Assembly (NCBI GenBank): GCA_031256755.1
Contig: JAIRPZ010000304.1
Span: 1 to 5,662 of the forward strand
DNA from: Planctomycetaceae bacterium
GTDB lineage: Bacteria > Planctomycetota > Planctomycetia > Pirellulales > Thermoguttaceae
DNA length: 5,662 nucleotides
Direction: 5' to 3'
Positions within the stretch are counted from its first letter, which is position 1. The number at the start of each line of letters is the position of its first letter. Positions 5,608-5,662 of this stretch are shown one piece after another. The translations under genes and the position numbers were made by a program. Below the pieces are notes generated by a model. The model worked only from the letters and a program-made list of their open reading frames with translations, was not told the origin of the DNA and did no database searches.

Positions 5608-5620
5608 GAGAACGCCAGCG
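5593..5620. promoter_or_regulatory. Operator-like inverted repeat around the -35 box
   Basis: CGCTGGC at 5593-5599 and GCCAGCG at 5614-5620 are perfect reverse complements separated by 14 bases that contain the whole -35 box (5602-5607). The arm centres are 21 bases apart, two helical turns, so a dimeric regulator could bind both arms on one face of the DNA. As an RNA hairpin it would have a large loop and no T-run, so a terminator is less likely. The remaining bases to the window end (5621-5662) show no recognisable gene. Confidence 0.5.
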
Positions 5621-5662
5621 AGGGAATCAGTCCGTTGCCGGGTCTCACAAGTTGAAAGCGTT

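Noticed and set aside
5608..5662. Possible tRNA or partial gene at the right edge
   Set aside because: No D-arm, T-arm or anticodon pattern could be folded on either strand, and no start codon with a ribosome binding site was seen; the stretch is too short to judge further.

Overview
The window holds five protein-coding genes, closely packed, in two convergent blocks. The source looks like a bacterium of the Planctomycetota or the wider PVC group, perhaps a gut-type lineage of moderate GC. This rests on remembered protein resemblance, not a search: the secreted TlpA-type protein has the long helical N-terminal region and the linker into the thioredoxin fold that I associate with planctomycetes, and the metallo-beta-lactamase protein is of a tRNase Z-like type I also associate with that phylum (and with plants). 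Two of the genes have very good sigma70-type promoters with exact 17-bp spacers.

Left block, plus strand (1-3031). A promoter at 52-80 drives three genes that look like one operon. The first encodes an unrecognised 300-residue protein: a coiled-coil N-terminus followed by a long, lysine-free, very acidic Pro/Ala/Glu-rich tail. Its stop overlaps by one base the start of the second gene, a tRNase Z-like metallo-beta-lactamase hydrolase. After 17 bases comes mnmA, the tRNA U34 2-thiouridylase, in the version with a CxxC motif. Two of the three genes therefore point to tRNA maturation and modification, and the first is an uncharacterised partner by position. A strong hairpin at 3027-3058, overlapping the mnmA stop codon, lies between the two convergent blocks and probably ends transcription from both sides.

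Right block, minus strand (3085-5662). A family 2 glycosyltransferase gene is read leftward from a near-consensus promoter at 5579-5607, whose -35 box sits in the centre of an inverted repeat that looks like an operator. It is followed by a gene for an exported TlpA-like thiol-disulfide protein, which has a strong ribosome binding site and probably its own promoter overlapping the end of the glycosyltransferase gene. These two genes have no obvious functional link beyond the cell envelope.

There is no CRISPR array, mobile element, rRNA or recognisable tRNA. No gene-free stretch exceeds 130 bases. The two longest are both regulatory: the left edge (1-129) and the right edge (5537-5662). The most distinctive points are the acidic coiled-coil protein coupled to the tRNase Z-like gene, the absence of the usual exosite motif in that hydrolase, the three-cysteine (possible iron-sulfur) MnmA, and the operator-like repeat around the glycosyltransferase promoter.
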